Assembly (NCBI GenBank): GCA_029940175.1
Contig: JAOZRM010000175.1
Location: 1 to 6,461 of the forward strand
DNA from: Candidatus Sabulitectum sp.
GTDB taxonomy: Bacteria > Fermentibacterota > Fermentibacteria > Fermentibacterales > JCC-6
Length of the DNA: 6,461 nt
Direction: 5' to 3'
Notes under the pieces: model-generated
What the model saw: only the letters and a program-made list of their open reading frames with translations
Database searches by the model: none
Told to the model about the DNA's origin: nothing
In this document: positions 1 to 5,975 of the stretch, in pieces
Numbering within the stretch: the first letter of the stretch is position 1
Layout: every line of letters begins with the position of its first letter
Position numbers and translations under genes: made by a program

Positions 1-579
1 CACCAGACATCCACCGGTTTCAAACCACATGTCAACCGCATCCCCGGGAGGTCTCTTAACCCGATCATCAGGATAATGAATTCTTTTCCAGGCATTCAAC
101 GGGTTAACTCTGCGTTTCCAGCTGCTCATCCAGTTCCAGACCTCTATGCCGCTCACAGGATGATTTACTCCAAATCCCCATGGGTATTCTCCATAAGTGG
201 GGATAAACGGTCTGACCTCCACCGGATGGGCAATTATTGCAACACCATTCATTGACAGAACGTTATCAAGCTGATTTAGAATGTGTCCAACCGGCTTGAT
301 GTTATCCACCCCGTACACCAGAAGATGGCTTTTGCGATCAGTGTGCTGCAACTCGGTGCCCACAATTGTCATGAGACCCTCTGTTACTCTGCCGTGCCAG
401 CCCTCTTCCATAAGGGAGAGGTTTCTGTGGTCATTAAAGGCAATGTAATCAAGACCGGCTTCAACACCGGATCTGACTATATCCTCCGGCTCACCATATC
501 CGTCTGATCTGGTGGAATGGACATGAAGAACCCCTGTGGCTGAGTGCTCCTCAAATACCACAGGGGTTTTAACTTTCAA
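1..579 (-). CDS. PHP-domain metallohydrolase, CehA/McbA-like (3' end outside window)
   Basis: I translated this frame by hand: 193 codons are open from a TTG at 579 to the left edge, with no stop. PHP-fold metal-binding motifs appear in order: LHVHSTRSDG (H19 and H21), FNDH (D50, H51), GTE (E76), a histidine at 85 in KSHLLVYG, and AHPVE (H118). These are the usual ligands of the polymerase and histidinol phosphatase fold, which supports a phosphoesterase or related metal-dependent hydrolase. The sequence resembles stand-alone PHP proteins of the CehA/McbA type; the substrate is unknown. The TTG is chosen because AGAGGA (589-594) sits 9 nt upstream. The only other in-frame candidate before the first motif is a GTG at 559-561, and no ATG occurs until codon 57. 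The frame begins directly after the etfA TAG and lies in the same phase. No signal peptide is visible. The C-terminal part, including any last metal-binding motif, is not in the window. The family call is firm, the start less so. Confidence 0.8.
   Translation of the reverse strand, partial: MKVKTPVVFEEHSATGVLHVHSTRSDGYGEPEDIVRSGVEAGLDYIAFNDHRNLSLMEEGWHGRVTEGLMTIVGTELQHTDRKSHLLVYGVDNIKPVGHILNQLDNVLSMNGVAIIAHPVEVRPFIPTYGEYPWGFGVNHPVSGIEVWNWMSSWKRRVNPLNAWKRIHYPDDRVKRPPGDAVDMWFETGGCLV
529..568. repeat. 11-bp perfect inverted repeat inside the start of the PHP gene
   Basis: The arms are 529-539 (AACCCCTGTGG) and 558-568 (CCACAGGGGTT), an exact 11-bp match. The 18-nt spacer can form four further pairs (541-544 with 550-553). 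In plus-strand RNA the stem is followed by UUAACUUU after two paired U, so it looks like a moderate intrinsic terminator for transcription entering from the left edge. In the minus-strand (sense) RNA the stem covers about codons 4 to 17 of the PHP gene and is followed by CUUCAU, which is a poor U-tract. It could slow translation or transcription between etfA and the PHP gene, or block antisense transcription into etfA. The structure is seen in the sequence; the function is inferred. Confidence 0.6.
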
Positions 580-585
580 AGCGAT

Positions 586-1782
586 CTATCCTCTGCGCTT
601 CTTTATCTCTTTCACAAGAGCAGGAATAATCTCGAACAAGTCTCCCACAAAACCCTCTGTGCAAAACTCGAAGATATTTGCGTCCCTGTCCTTATTCACA
701 GCGAATATGACATCTGAAGACTGCATTCCAACTCTGTGCTGAACAGCGCCGGAAATACCCACAGCAATATATGTTGTTGGCTGTACAGTTTTTCCTGTTT
801 GACCAACCTGCCGTGGATACTCGATCCAGCCGTTATCAACAGCAGCACGACTGGCACCCACTGTTCCGCCTAGAAGATGGGCAAGGTCATGAAGAAGATC
901 AAAGTTCTCGGGATCTTTCATCCCGCGTCCACCTGAAATTACGATCTCGGCTTCGGTAATATCAACTTCATCTCCTGCAGTAGGGATAAACTCAAGAACT
1001 TTTGATCTGTTCTTTATCATCTCAGCAGTAACTTCCAGATTAACGATCTTTCCTGTTCTGTCTGGTTCAGGGTCCATTGGTTTCATAACACCAGGACGAA
1101 CAGTAGACATCTGCGGTCGTGTCCGGTCACAGACAATGGTTGCCATGATGTTGCCGCCGAACGCTGGTCTTGTCTGCATGAGCATTCCACTGTCTGGATC
1201 TATACTGAGTTCAGTACAGTCTGCGGTGAGACCGGTATCCAGGCTTTTAGAAACTCGTGGCATCACATCTCGACCGGTTGTAGTGGCTGCAGCAAGAACT
1301 ATCTCGGGCATATCTTCATTGATAACATGGGTAAGAACACTGTTCCACGGTTCAGTTGAAAAATGTTGAAAACTCTCGTGAACAGCCATTATCACTCTGT
1401 CTGCTCCGGCTGGTATCAATTTCTCTGCAGCATCAGAAGGATCGTCTGTAATAACCAGAACAGAAACTTCCTTCTCTCCTGCGGAAAGCTTTCTGGCCTC
1501 TCCAAGGAGTTCAAAGGTGCTTCGATCCGGTGATCCGTTTCTCATTTCACACAGAACGAGAATACCAGAGTACCTGGCAAGTTCCTCTTTGTTCCCGCCA
1601 AATGAATGATGAACAGCAAGAGATTCGAAAGGACAGGAGTCAACGCAGATACTGCACAGTGTGCAATCTTCAGAAACTACGGCCTTCCTGGAATCGTTTA
1701 TAGAAAGTGCAAGAACCGGGCATGTTTTCACGCAGATACCGCATCCTGTACAACTATCCTTTATTTCAAGAAATCCACTCAT
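586..1782 (-). CDS. etfA: Electron-transfer flavoprotein alpha subunit with N-terminal 2x[4Fe-4S] ferredoxin domain
   Basis: 398 residues, longer than a plain EtfA (about 310-340) because of the N-terminal ferredoxin domain. Two CxxCxxCxxxCP motifs (C11, C14, C17, C21 and C40, C43, C46, C50) should bind two [4Fe-4S] clusters. An Etf domain follows: ATTTGRD and RPQMSTVRPGVM in the middle part, then the FAD-binding domain with GGRG (284-287), SR (311-312), QVGQTG (325-330), GISGAVQH (342-349) and NKD (363-365). With EtfB it forms the cytoplasmic heterodimer that takes electrons from the neighbouring acyl-CoA dehydrogenase. The ferredoxin domain gives a path to or from soluble ferredoxin. CarE of the caffeyl-CoA reductase complex and LctC-type lactate dehydrogenase Etfs have this architecture. 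The start at 1782 gives a protein beginning just before the first cluster motif. It lies 1 nt after the etfB stop, with GTGAGG 6 nt upstream. An in-frame upstream ATG at 1854 lies deep inside etfB and is rejected. Confidence 0.93.
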   Translation of the reverse strand: MSGFLEIKDSCTGCGICVKTCPVLALSINDSRKAVVSEDCTLCSICVDSCPFESLAVHHSFGGNKEELARYSGILVLCEMRNGSPDRSTFELLGEARKLSAGEKEVSVLVITDDPSDAAEKLIPAGADRVIMAVHESFQHFSTEPWNSVLTHVINEDMPEIVLAAATTTGRDVMPRVSKSLDTGLTADCTELSIDPDSGMLMQTRPAFGGNIMATIVCDRTRPQMSTVRPGVMKPMDPEPDRTGKIVNLEVTAEMIKNRSKVLEFIPTAGDEVDITEAEIVISGGRGMKDPENFDLLHDLAHLLGGTVGASRAAVDNGWIEYPRQVGQTGKTVQPTTYIAVGISGAVQHRVGMQSSDVIFAVNKDRDANIFEFCTEGFVGDLFEIIPALVKEIKKRRG

Positions 1783-1783
1783 G

Positions 1784-2572
1784 CTAAGCCTCACTTCCTT
1801 CTCCGAGGAGCAGGTCAGCAAGTTTAGCAACAAGCTCTTCCGTGCTGCCCTCATGGATCTGACCGCCGGTACGGGGTTCAGGGGTGGCTGTTACAACAAC
1901 CTTTGTAGGTGAACCGTTAAGTCCGGTCTCGTCCTCCGTCAGGGCAAGATCCGCAAGACCCCATACAGGGATCTGAGCTTTTCTCGATTTCATTTTCCCT
2001 CTGAGTGAAGGTACCCTTGGTACATTGGCATCCTTGAGAATTGTCAGTACCACAGGAAGTTCAGCCTGAACCACCTGAGTTCCCGTTTCCACATATCTTT
2101 CGGCTGTTATTGAATCCTTGTTCAGTTCTCTAACCTTGCCTATGAATGTGATCTGTGGCCAGTCCAGTGAAGCGGCAACGCTTGGGCCCGTCTGAGCTGT
2201 ATCTCCATCAATAGCCTGTTTCCCGAAGAAAACAGCATCAACGTCGCCAAGCTCTTTTACAGCAGCAGCAAGAGTATGACTGGTTGCCCATGTATCTGCC
2301 CCTGCAAAGGCTCTGTCACTGATAAGAATGGCATCATCTGCCCCCATGGAAATTGCTTCCCGCAGCACCGATTCCGCCTGAGGGGGACCCATTGTAATAA
2401 CCGTGACCACTCCTCCAAGCTCATCACGCCACTTCATGGCTTCCTCAAGAGCATAGGTGTCGAAGGGATTCATTATTGAAGGCACACCGTCGCGTATTAG
2501 AGTTCCCCTTTCCGGGTCTATCCTCACCTCTGCGGTATCAGGTACCTGCTTTACTGCAACAACGAACTTCAT
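1784..2572 (-). CDS. etfB: Electron-transfer flavoprotein beta subunit
   Basis: 262 residues, full length for EtfB. Visible family motifs are the N-terminal KFVVAVKQVPDT, NPFDTYALEEA (35-45), GADTWATSHTLAAAV around residue 91, the nucleotide-binding IDGDTAQTGP (121-130), and the partner-recognition stretch with PRVPSLRGKMKSRK (185-198). The C-terminal arm has the usual TPEPRTGG. The DGDTAQ-x-GP version of the nucleotide loop, rather than the DDDCNQTGQ of mitochondrial-type EtfB, is what I know from bifurcating Etfs, where this site holds a second FAD instead of AMP. The following LDWPQ is closer to the canonical type, so the assignment to bifurcation is suggestive only. ATG follows the dehydrogenase stop by 6 nt; the ribosome-binding site is weak (AGGG only 4 nt before ATG), so translation is probably coupled to the upstream gene. 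The etfA start follows this gene's stop by 1 nt. Confidence 0.95.
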   Translation of the reverse strand: MKFVVAVKQVPDTAEVRIDPERGTLIRDGVPSIMNPFDTYALEEAMKWRDELGGVVTVITMGPPQAESVLREAISMGADDAILISDRAFAGADTWATSHTLAAAVKELGDVDAVFFGKQAIDGDTAQTGPSVAASLDWPQITFIGKVRELNKDSITAERYVETGTQVVQAELPVVLTILKDANVPRVPSLRGKMKSRKAQIPVWGLADLALTEDETGLNGSPTKVVVTATPEPRTGGQIHEGSTEELVAKLADLLLGEGSEA

Positions 2573-2578
2573 CGAGCC

Positions 2579-3733
2579 CTACTTTCTCTTAGCTTCTTTG
2601 ATCATGGCTTTGGCAATCACACTTCTCTGGATCTGGTTTGTGCCCTCGTAGATCTGTGTGATCTTCGCATCACGCATCATTTTCTCCACCGGGTACTCTT
2701 TCATGTAACCGTAGCCACCAAGGATCTGAACAGCATCAACTGTTACTTTCATGGCCACATCACTCGCAAATACCTTTGCCATTGCAGATACCTTGTTAAA
2801 ATTCTTTGAACCGCTGTCAATCAGACCTGCAGCGGCAAATGTCAGAGCACGCGCTGCTTCGATCTGAGTTCCCATATCTGCAAGCATGAATTGGAGACCC
2901 TGGAAAGAGTTTATCTTCACACCAAACTGCTTTCTCTGCTCGGCGTACTTAAGTGCTTCGTCAAGAGCGCCCTGGGCGATCCCAACGGCCTGAGCAGCAA
3001 CTCCCGGTCTGGAATTATCAAGGGTCTTCATGGCAACCATGAATCCGAATCCCTCGCGTGAGATCAGGTTCTCTGCAGGAATTCGACAATCCTCGAAGAT
3101 CAATTCGCGGGTTGCAGAAGCCCTTATGCCCATTTTATCTTCTTTTTTACCGTAACTGAATCCAGGAGTACCCTCTTCGACGATGAAAGCACTTGCTCCG
3201 CGTGCTCCGCGCTCGGGGTCAGTGAGTGCAATAACAGTATATATCTGGGCTTCTCCGCCGTTTGTTATCCACTGCTTTGTTCCATTAAGAATGTAGTGAT
3301 CTCCGTCTTTGATAGCACGGGTCTTTACACCACCTGCATCACTTCCAGCTTCTGACTCGGTGAGAGCAAAGGCGCACAGTTTCTCTCCGGAAGCCAGTTG
3401 AGGAAGGTATTTCTTTTTCTGCTCTTCTGATCCCATAAGAAGTATGGGCATTGCTCCCAGAGCGTTAGCAGCATAAGAAACTGCAACTCCTCCGCAATAG
3501 CGGCTGAGCTCCTCTGTGGCCACAGCTAGAGCCATGCTGCCCATTCCGGTTCCACCGTATTCCTCTGGAATGTAAATGGTGAATAAATCGCTTTGAGCAA
3601 TAACATCCATGATTTCTCTGGGGAATTTGTTTTCCTCGTCAAGTTCAGCTCTGATGGGGAGAATGTGTTTCTCGCCTATTTCTATACAAATCTCCTTGAT
3701 AGCCAGTAAATCCTCATTCAGCATAAAATCCAT
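2579..3733 (-). CDS. Acyl-CoA dehydrogenase (short-chain / butyryl-CoA dehydrogenase-like)
   Basis: 384 residues, normal for a short-chain-type acyl-CoA dehydrogenase. It is a soluble FAD enzyme that interconverts acyl-CoA and trans-2-enoyl-CoA and exchanges electrons with Etf. Visible are the N-terminal helical region with PEEYGGTG (57-64), the flavin signature FALTESEAGSDAGG (122-135), KQWITNGG (153-160), RKQFG (267-271), GGYGYMKEYPVEKMMRDAK (339-357), and the catalytic glutamate E363 in IYEGTNQIQR. The chain length of the substrate cannot be read from this. The start at 3733 is chosen because AGGGGAGG (3740-3747) lies 6 nt upstream; it overlaps the end of rnc by 20 nt. The longer in-frame ORF from 3826 would add 31 residues unlike the family. 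Position directly before etfB and ferredoxin-etfA indicates these are its redox partners. In that setting it may work as an enoyl-CoA reductase instead of a beta-oxidation enzyme; direction is inference. Confidence 0.93.
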   Translation of the reverse strand: MDFMLNEDLLAIKEICIEIGEKHILPIRAELDEENKFPREIMDVIAQSDLFTIYIPEEYGGTGMGSMALAVATEELSRYCGGVAVSYAANALGAMPILLMGSEEQKKKYLPQLASGEKLCAFALTESEAGSDAGGVKTRAIKDGDHYILNGTKQWITNGGEAQIYTVIALTDPERGARGASAFIVEEGTPGFSYGKKEDKMGIRASATRELIFEDCRIPAENLISREGFGFMVAMKTLDNSRPGVAAQAVGIAQGALDEALKYAEQRKQFGVKINSFQGLQFMLADMGTQIEAARALTFAAAGLIDSGSKNFNKVSAMAKVFASDVAMKVTVDAVQILGGYGYMKEYPVEKMMRDAKITQIYEGTNQIQRSVIAKAMIKEAKRK

Positions 3734-4388
3734 TAAGATCCTCCCCTTCGAGCGCCTGAAGTGCTGCTGATGCAGCCATCTCCTGTGATATCTTTTTGCT
3801 TGTTGCCCGGCCGGTGCCAAGCACAAAACCTTTAATTATTACACTAATATCGAAAACCGGTGCGTGTGAAGGCCCGGCTGTTAAATCCGTTCTGTATTCA
3901 GGCAGAGGTATTTTCCTGGCCTGACAGTACTCCTGCAGAAGGGTTTTGGGGTCTCCCTTACAGGACGCTTTCTCATGAGTCATCAGGGTATCTTTTACAA
4001 AATGTAGAACCTTTTCAAATCCTGAATCCACAAACAACGCACCAGCTATTGCTTCATAAGCGTCAGCGGCAACAGAATCCGATATTTCACGTCCTCCAAA
4101 ATCAGGACCTGTTACAATACACTCCCGCAAATTCAACCTGTCCGCACACCGTGCAAGGGTGGACTTCCTCACAAGGTCAATCTTCATCCTGGTAAGCTCA
4201 CCTTCAGTGGCTTCTGGATTATCTTCCACCAGACTCCAGCGAACAGCAAGCTCAATCACAGCATCACCAAGAAACTCAAACCGTTCGTTATTCTCAAGAC
4301 AAGAAGATGACCTGTGAGTAACAGCGATATGTAACAGACCGGGGCGACTAAAAAGCCGCTCCAGACAATCTATACTTTCAGGCTTCAG
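3714..4388 (-). CDS. rnc: Ribonuclease III, apparent CTG start
   Basis: 224 residues if started at the CTG at 4386-4388, a normal length. RNase III cleaves double-stranded RNA in rRNA maturation and mRNA turnover. I extended the frame by hand upstream of the GTG at 4257-4259: it continues through LERLFSRPGLLHIAVTHRS and the signature NERFEFLGD (E35, E38, D42). The second acidic pair is D109 and E112 in ADAYEA. A double-stranded RNA-binding domain runs from about 146 (DPKTLLQEY) to 213, with GPSHAPVF and the TSKKISQEMAA helix. No ATG, GTG or TTG occurs in frame before codon 44, and a TAG lies immediately upstream of the CTG, so the CTG is the first possible codon. It overlaps the fabF stop as CTGA and has AAAGG (4395-4399) 6 nt upstream. 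An ATA at codon 6 is a weaker alternative. Starting at the GTG would delete the first catalytic motif. The product is firm; the start codon is inferred. Confidence 0.92.
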   Translation of the reverse strand: MKPESIDCLERLFSRPGLLHIAVTHRSSSCLENNERFEFLGDAVIELAVRWSLVEDNPEATEGELTRMKIDLVRKSTLARCADRLNLRECIVTGPDFGGREISDSVAADAYEAIAGALFVDSGFEKVLHFVKDTLMTHEKASCKGDPKTLLQEYCQARKIPLPEYRTDLTAGPSHAPVFDISVIIKGFVLGTGRATSKKISQEMAASAALQALEGEDLNGFYAE

Positions 4389-4399
4389 CTATCGCCTTT
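4385..4399 (-). promoter_or_regulatory. Ribosome-binding site and CTGA stop-start overlap between fabF and rnc
   Basis: Read on the minus strand, AAAGG (4399-4395) is followed by six bases and then CTGA, in which TGA ends fabF and CTG would begin rnc. This copies the common ATGA coupling arrangement with C in place of A. It is the main evidence for the unusual rnc start. Confidence 0.6.
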
Positions 4400-5638
4400 G
4401 TATTTCCGCAGAGCAATACACACATTGTGCCCCCCGAAACCAAGAGAATTGCTTAAAGCACACTGTATATCAGCTTTTCTTGCAGTTCCCGGCACATAAT
4501 CAAGATCGCATCCCTCGCCAGGACTTTCGTGTGTGGCGGTAGGTGGTACGACTCCGTTTTTTAAAGCAAGGGCGGTGAGCATGATCTCCATGCCACCTGT
4601 GGCACCAAGCATGTGACCGTGAACAGACTTTGTGCTGGAAACAAGAACCCTGTCTGCCTGAGCTCCAAGTGCGGCTCTGATCGCAGCAGTTTCATTGATA
4701 TCGTTCAGGTTCGTGGAGGTTCCGTGGGCGTTGACATAATCAACATCCTCAGGGTTCATACCTGCATCTTGCATGGCCATTTTCATGGCTCTTGCACAAC
4801 CCTCTCCACCGGGAGCAGGAGCAGTAATGTGGTGTGCATCACATGACATACCAACACCGGCTACCTCTGCGATAATGTGAGCCCCTCTTGCAATGGCATG
4901 CTCAAGTTCCTCAAGAACAAGAATACAGGCTCCCTCTGCAATAACAAATCCGGATCTGTCTTTATCAAATGGTCTTGAGGCCTTTTCCGGTTCATCATTG
5001 AATGTGGTACAGAGCGCTTTCATGGAACAGAAACCACCAATACTCATCATGGTAAGTGGTGCTTCACTTCCACCTGTAACCATAACGTCGGCTCTTCCAA
5101 GACGTATGGCATCAACAGAAGAAGCAATTGCATGGGAACTGGAAGCACATGCTGTAACTGTGGCGAAATTTGGACCTTTGGCATTCAAGTCAATGGCAAC
5201 CTGGCCTGCTGCCATGTTGCTTATCATCATGGGAACAAACATAGAGCTGATTCTTCTGGGGCCTCTGTCCAATGCTATGGCATGCTGATTCTCAAATGTT
5301 TCCATACCGCCAACACCGGAACCGATCACAACACCAACACGCTCAGGATCAGCAGATTCCTCATCCAGGCCAGAGTCTGCCCAAGCCTGCTCTGCAGCGG
5401 CCATAGCCAGTTGAGTATATCTGTCGTTCCTTCTGGCGTTTTTAGGGCCAAGCAGCTCAGAGGGATCAAAATCCCTGACCTCTCCAGCAACCTGACTGGT
5501 AAACAGTTCCGGGTCAATCCTGGATAATTTTCTTACACCACTTTTTCCAGCAACGGCGTTCTCCCAGGCCTCTGATGTCGTATTTCCGATGGGGCTGAAA
5601 ACACCCAGACCGGTTATTACTACCCGTTTGTCAGACAC
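4385..5638 (-). CDS. fabF: 3-oxoacyl-[acyl-carrier-protein] synthase II (KAS II)
   Basis: 417 residues, full length. The enzyme condenses malonyl-ACP with a growing acyl-ACP in type II fatty-acid synthesis, in the cytoplasm. The start has VVITGLGVFSPIGN, and the Cys-His-His active site is complete: C164 in TACASSSHA, H305 in NAHGTSTN, and K337 with H340 in KSVHGHMLGA. The C-terminal SNSLGFGGHN loop is present. The start is a GTG (5636-5638) with GGAGG (5645-5649) 6 nt upstream, a strong site. It follows acpP by 84 nt containing a stable hairpin, and its stop overlaps the probable rnc start by 4 nt. The acpP-fabF-rnc order is common in bacteria. C164 and the two histidines separate it from FabB-like decarboxylating or KSQ variants; FabF is preferred over FabB from length, context and overall sequence. 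Confidence 0.97.
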   Translation of the reverse strand: MSDKRVVITGLGVFSPIGNTTSEAWENAVAGKSGVRKLSRIDPELFTSQVAGEVRDFDPSELLGPKNARRNDRYTQLAMAAAEQAWADSGLDEESADPERVGVVIGSGVGGMETFENQHAIALDRGPRRISSMFVPMMISNMAAGQVAIDLNAKGPNFATVTACASSSHAIASSVDAIRLGRADVMVTGGSEAPLTMMSIGGFCSMKALCTTFNDEPEKASRPFDKDRSGFVIAEGACILVLEELEHAIARGAHIIAEVAGVGMSCDAHHITAPAPGGEGCARAMKMAMQDAGMNPEDVDYVNAHGTSTNLNDINETAAIRAALGAQADRVLVSSTKSVHGHMLGATGGMEIMLTALALKNGVVPPTATHESPGEGCDLDYVPGTARKADIQCALSNSLGFGGHNVCIALRKYKGDS

Positions 5639-5661
5639 GGAATTCCTCCAGGTACTTTAAT

Positions 5662-5703
5662 CCGGCAAATCGCCGCACCCCTCCGGCTGCGGCGATTCAC
5701 CGG
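5662..5703. repeat. Strong 16-bp hairpin in the acpP-fabF gap
   Basis: The gap between acpP and fabF (5639-5722) contains a stem of 16 pairs: 5662-5677 with 5688-5703, and a 10-base loop (5678-5687). The inner ten pairs are perfect (ATCGCCGCA core); two G-U wobbles occur in the outer part of the RNA stem, before four closing CCGG pairs. On the coding strand it is followed by AUUAAAG, not a U-run, so it is not a classical intrinsic terminator. It lies about 12 nt upstream of the fabF ribosome-binding site. A likely role is to protect the 3' end of a processed acpP transcript, or to set the ratio of ACP to FabF, since ACP is needed in much larger amounts. It could also be a substrate of RNase III, encoded two genes downstream. 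Role is inference. Confidence 0.7.
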
Positions 5704-5722
5704 CGATTCTATAAATTCTTTC

Positions 5723-5962
5723 CTAAGCCTCGATACCCTTGGTCTTAAGAAATGAAACAACTGAGCCAACAGTCTGAAGAGTGTTACCCTCTTCATCTGA
5801 TATCTTGAGATTGAAGGTATCTTCAAGGTCCATCATAAGATCGACCATATCGAGAGAGTCTGCGCCAAGATCGTCCTTAAGGTTAGCTGAGTCTGTGACT
5901 TCCTCGGGCTTAACATTTAAACGACTAACAATAATTTCAGCGATACGGTTTTCAAGAGACAT
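5723..5962 (-). CDS. acpP: Acyl carrier protein
   Basis: 79 residues, the normal ACP size, small and acidic. It carries the growing acyl chain on 4'-phosphopantetheine during fatty-acid synthesis. The attachment serine is S36 in DDLGADSLDMVDLMMDLED, the classic helix-II site, followed by ISDEEGNTLQTVG. The start at 5962 is supported by GAAAGGA ending about 6 nt upstream and by homology (SLENRIAEIIVSRL). An in-frame ATG at 6010 would overlap fabG and add 16 residues foreign to ACPs. It lies 13 nt after fabG and upstream of fabF, the standard arrangement. Confidence 0.97.
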   Translation of the reverse strand: MSLENRIAEIIVSRLNVKPEEVTDSANLKDDLGADSLDMVDLMMDLEDTFNLKISDEEGNTLQTVGSVVSFLKTKGIEA

Positions 5963-5975
5963 ATTTTTTCCTTTC

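Noticed and set aside
283..507. 74-codon plus-strand open frame near the left edge
   Set aside because: The opposite strand here encodes the conserved PHP motifs in one continuous frame.
1783..1854. Upstream ATG extension of etfA
   Set aside because: It would add 24 residues overlapping etfB. The ATG at 1782 has a better ribosome-binding site and places the ferredoxin motif at the usual distance from the N-terminus.
3734..3826. Upstream ATG extension of the acyl-CoA dehydrogenase
   Set aside because: The extra 31 residues are basic and unlike the family; they are the out-of-frame reading of the rnc double-stranded RNA-binding domain. The ATG at 3733 has a near-ideal AGGGGAGG.
3860..4195. 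111-codon plus-strand open frame
   Set aside because: It lies opposite the rnc coding region, has no family resemblance, and reads as a shadow frame.
3714..4259. rnc starting at the GTG at 4257-4259
   Set aside because: This would remove VTHRS and NERFEFLGD, including catalytic acidic residues, although they are encoded intact in the same frame just upstream.
4893..5288. 131-codon open frame on the plus strand opposite fabF (and a second one at 5132-5527)
   Set aside because: Both are antisense to fabF, whose active site and full family length are clear. The translations have no recognisable motif.
5662..5703. Intrinsic terminator after acpP
   Set aside because: The stem is strong, but neither strand has a following U-run and fabF with a strong ribosome-binding site follows closely.
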